Part shown: positions 63,563-64,000 of the stretch, piece after piece
How positions within the stretch are numbered: position 1 is the first letter of the stretch
Layout of the letters: every line of letters begins with the position of its first letter
NCBI RefSeq assembly: GCF_017830045.1
Contig: NZ_JAEDXU010000005.1
Location: 124,001-188,000 of the forward strand
From: Enterococcus larvae
GTDB taxonomy: Bacteria > Bacillota > Bacilli > Lactobacillales > Enterococcaceae
Length of the DNA stretch: 64,000 nucleotides
Direction of reading: 5' to 3'
Program-made: the position numbers and the translations under genes
The notes under the pieces: model-generated
What the model was told of the DNA's origin: nothing
Seen by the model: the letters and a program-made list of their open reading frames with translations, nothing else
Databases searched by the model: none

Positions 63563-64000
63563 ATGTCAATCAACATCACATTTCCTGATGGCGCAGTCAA
63601 AGAATATGAGGCGGGTGTCTCTACTTTAGACATCGCCAAAGGCATCAGCAACAGTCTGGCAAAGAAAGCCTTAGCCGGAAAATTCAACGGAGAGCTGATC
63701 GATTTGGATCGACCAATCGATATAGACGGTAGTATTGAAATCGTGACACCGGACCATGAAGACGCATTGGGTATTCTACGCCATTCAGCAGCACATTTGA
63801 TGGCGAACGCATTACGTCGTCTTTTCCCAAATATTAAATTTGGCGTAGGACCTGCTATTGACAGCGGATTTTACTATGATACAGATAATGGTGATGCACC
63901 AGTCACAGCGGAAGACCTGCCGGCTATTGAAGCTGAGATGATGAAAATCGTCAAAGAAAATAACCCAATCGTCCGTAAAGTGGTATCAAAGGCAGAAGCT
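63563..64000 (+). CDS. thrS: Threonyl-tRNA synthetase, N-terminal part (partial)
   Basis: 146 residues to the window edge: the TGS domain ([25 protein letters not shown], described in part) and the start of the editing domain with [16 protein letters not shown] (HxxxH motif). ATG 63563 has AGAGGAGG ten bases upstream. Controlled by the T-box leader. The remainder of about 500 residues lies outside the window. Confidence 0.95.
   Translation, partial: MSINITFPDGAVKEYEAGVSTLDIAKGISNSLAKKALAGKFNGELIDLDRPIDIDGSIEIVTPDHEDALGILRHSAAHLMANALRRLFPNIKFGVGPAIDSGFYYDTDNGDAPVTAEDLPAIEAEMMKIVKENNPIVRKVVSKAEA

Noticed and set aside
1-64000. CRISPR arrays, insertion sequences, prophage, tRNA and rRNA genes
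   Set aside because: I looked for regular repeats, transposase motifs, phage genes and clover-leaf or rRNA sequences and saw none.

Overview
The window is a low-GC Gram-positive chromosome segment and looks like Enterococcaceae or a close lactobacillalean relative. The evidence is strong AGGAGG-type ribosome sites with frequent TTG/GTG starts, a LysM surface protein next to signal peptidase I, an Ldt-fm-like L,D-transpeptidase, a VanY-type carboxypeptidase, a PcsB-like 3D-domain protein, an Mga-like regulator, a BceRS-type two-component pair and a T-box before thrS. The species assignment is inference. I saw no rRNA, tRNA, insertion sequence, prophage or CRISPR array.

Layout. 1-10 kb: end of a LysM protein, lepB with a very basic N-terminal extension, an Mga-like regulator divergent from a NADH-oxidase-like flavoprotein that has Ser at the catalytic Cys42 position, a YhgE/Pip membrane protein and a CDF metal transporter. 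10-17.2 kb: an RNA-repair island with Hen1 methyltransferase, Pnkp kinase/phosphatase/ligase and a nucleotidyltransferase on the minus strand, divergent from two overlapping WYL-type regulators. 17.4-24.9 kb: AraC regulator, an OpuC-type osmolyte ABC transporter, an MhqO-like dioxygenase behind a possible YodB-type operator, and queA. 25.1-28.3 kb: a class II lanthipeptide synthetase (LanM) followed by a candidate single-cysteine precursor peptide, with no transporter or immunity genes. 28.5-29.8 kb: an XRE/membrane-protein pair, then a minus-strand unit (promoter with a full-consensus cre site, then a terminator) with no annotated gene. 29.8-38.3 kb: P-type ATPase, kup with a long leader, VanY-type carboxypeptidase, queH, mgsA, and folT behind a THF riboswitch. 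38.4-45.4 kb: a heterodimeric ABC exporter, cell-surface genes and a MerR regulator. 45.7-52.4 kb: an IclR regulator divergent from a seven-gene catechol meta-cleavage operon with a consensus cre site between them. 52.5-54.5 kb: a 6S-like candidate RNA and a rare fusion of a branched-polyamine synthase (BpsA) with S-adenosylmethionine decarboxylase (SpeD). 54.7-64 kb: BceRS-like pair without its ABC transporter, a DUF6442-like/XRE pair with three copies of a 16-bp operator, amino-acid permease, YdcF-family protein, L,D-transpeptidase, a HEAT-like gene apparently starting at ATC, a second tautomerase, a zinc-ribbon protein, and a T-box with the start of thrS.

How the genes fit together. Three metabolic or stress themes recur. 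The first is aromatic or quinone handling: the MhqO-like dioxygenase plus the catechol operon, which has counterparts of DmpB, D, E, F, G, H and I but not the dehydrogenase DmpC. The second is RNA care: Hen1/Pnkp, queA and queH. The third is polyamine and osmotic/ion homeostasis: BpsA-SpeD, OpuC, Kup and the P-type ATPase. The most unusual items are the BpsA-SpeD fusion, the LanM with a candidate single-ring peptide, the catechol pathway in an enterococcus-like genome, and the RNA-repair island with twin WYL regulators.
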